Below, piece by piece: positions 26,721 through 27,065 of a DNA stretch of 27,065 nucleotides (positions are counted from its first letter, which is position 1; each line of letters starts with the position of its first letter). A program made the position numbers and the translations under genes. This DNA comes from Nemertoderma westbladi (Eukaryota > Xenacoelomorpha > Nemertodermatida > Nemertodermatidae). The notes below the pieces were generated by a model. That model was not told the DNA's origin and did no database searches. It worked only from the letters and a program-made list of their open reading frames with translations. Location: NCBI GenBank assembly GCA_032718475.1, contig JAUCBJ010007423.1, forward strand, positions 1 to 27,065. Reading direction: 5' to 3'.

Positions 26721-27065
26721 TTAAAATTGAGTAATTCTATCCCAAAGTCGGTACTTAGAAATTTAAATAAATAATTAAGAAAATTTAACCAAACTTTTAC
26801 TTAAAAAAAAACTTTCACATTGGCATCTTGGCCACAGTCAAACTACTCAAAAAATTCAATGCATTCTTCAGTCCTCGGGTCTCGCTCATCGGTTAGTCCA
26901 GTTGGCCCGTGGCGCTAGCGCAGTAGCGATACCAAACGTTGAGGTCGCCAATGACACTGCGACAGACAGGTGGTGGCCTTGATGGCGAGTAGTTTGAGTA
27001 CCAGTACAATTCCAAAACGTTGCTGGGTATTGCACTATTGGGCTGTTGGGGTACCTAGTGCAGTA
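26721..27065. other. Unassigned sequence after the truncated retroelement
   Basis: AT-rich to about 26860, then a GC-richer part containing the palindrome GGCGCTAGCGC (about 26912) and many CAGT/GTAC words. No gene or tRNA could be supported. Confidence 0.5.

Noticed and set aside
26880-26975. tRNA-like sequence near GCGCTAGCGC
   Set aside because: No acceptable box B and no cloverleaf pairing.

Overview
The window reads as non-coding, transposon-rich genomic DNA from an animal, most likely a marine invertebrate. No intact host gene is visible: the recognisable coding sequence is retroelement-derived and decayed, apart from one small zinc-finger-like ORF of unknown origin. The DNA is AT-rich. 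The palindromic octamer TAGGCCTA recurs 11 times. The element mix is BEL/Pao, a CsRn1-like Ty3/gypsy element, a second gypsy-like lineage with an unusual RT motif, foldback elements, a tRNA-derived SINE and a LINE tail. This fits an echinoderm or hemichordate-like genome, but that placement is an inference and the species is not determined.

Layout. 1-5516 (+) is the 3' half of a BEL/Pao retrotransposon: RT with YVDD, RNase H, broken integrase N-terminus, integrase core with the DUF5641 tail, a non-canonical 2.1-kb stretch holding an 84-bp tandem array and a decayed ORF, then a hairpin, a G8 polypurine tract and a likely 634-bp 3' LTR. 6033-6469 is a short GC-rich-ended inverted-repeat element. 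7441-8960 is a notable composite: a 22-bp palindromic minisatellite in one orientation, a 690-bp core with promoter-like motifs and a small C2H2-like ORF, then the same minisatellite in the opposite orientation. A tRNA-derived SINE (about 9050-9200) and the antisense 3' end of a LINE (10089-10260) follow. 11040-11886 is an almost completely self-complementary foldback element with nested inverted copies of its own end.

11966-14291 (-) is a Ty3/gypsy element of CsRn1 type: 458-bp 3' LTR, C-rich plus-strand tract (the polypurine tract on the minus strand), integrase C-terminus, a deletion that removes RT and RNase H, protease, gag with a cysteine-rich box, and a 5' LTR stub cut off by a 51-bp minisatellite (14290-15337). 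15338-23110 holds only dispersed repeats, hairpins, a 21-G run and AT-rich DNA, including two copies of a roughly 210-bp interspersed repeat (15927 and 22254), the second running into a 150-163-bp tandem duplication. 23911-26720 (+) is a third LTR-retrotransposon remnant in the order gag-protease-RT, interrupted by several frameshifts and truncated after RT.

I see no cellular operon, CRISPR locus, rRNA or intact tRNA, and no convincing new multi-gene system. The structures most worth a second look are the inverted minisatellite pair around a promoter-plus-zinc-finger core, the nested foldback element, the minisatellite starting inside a gypsy LTR, and the RT lineage with LADD in place of YxDD.
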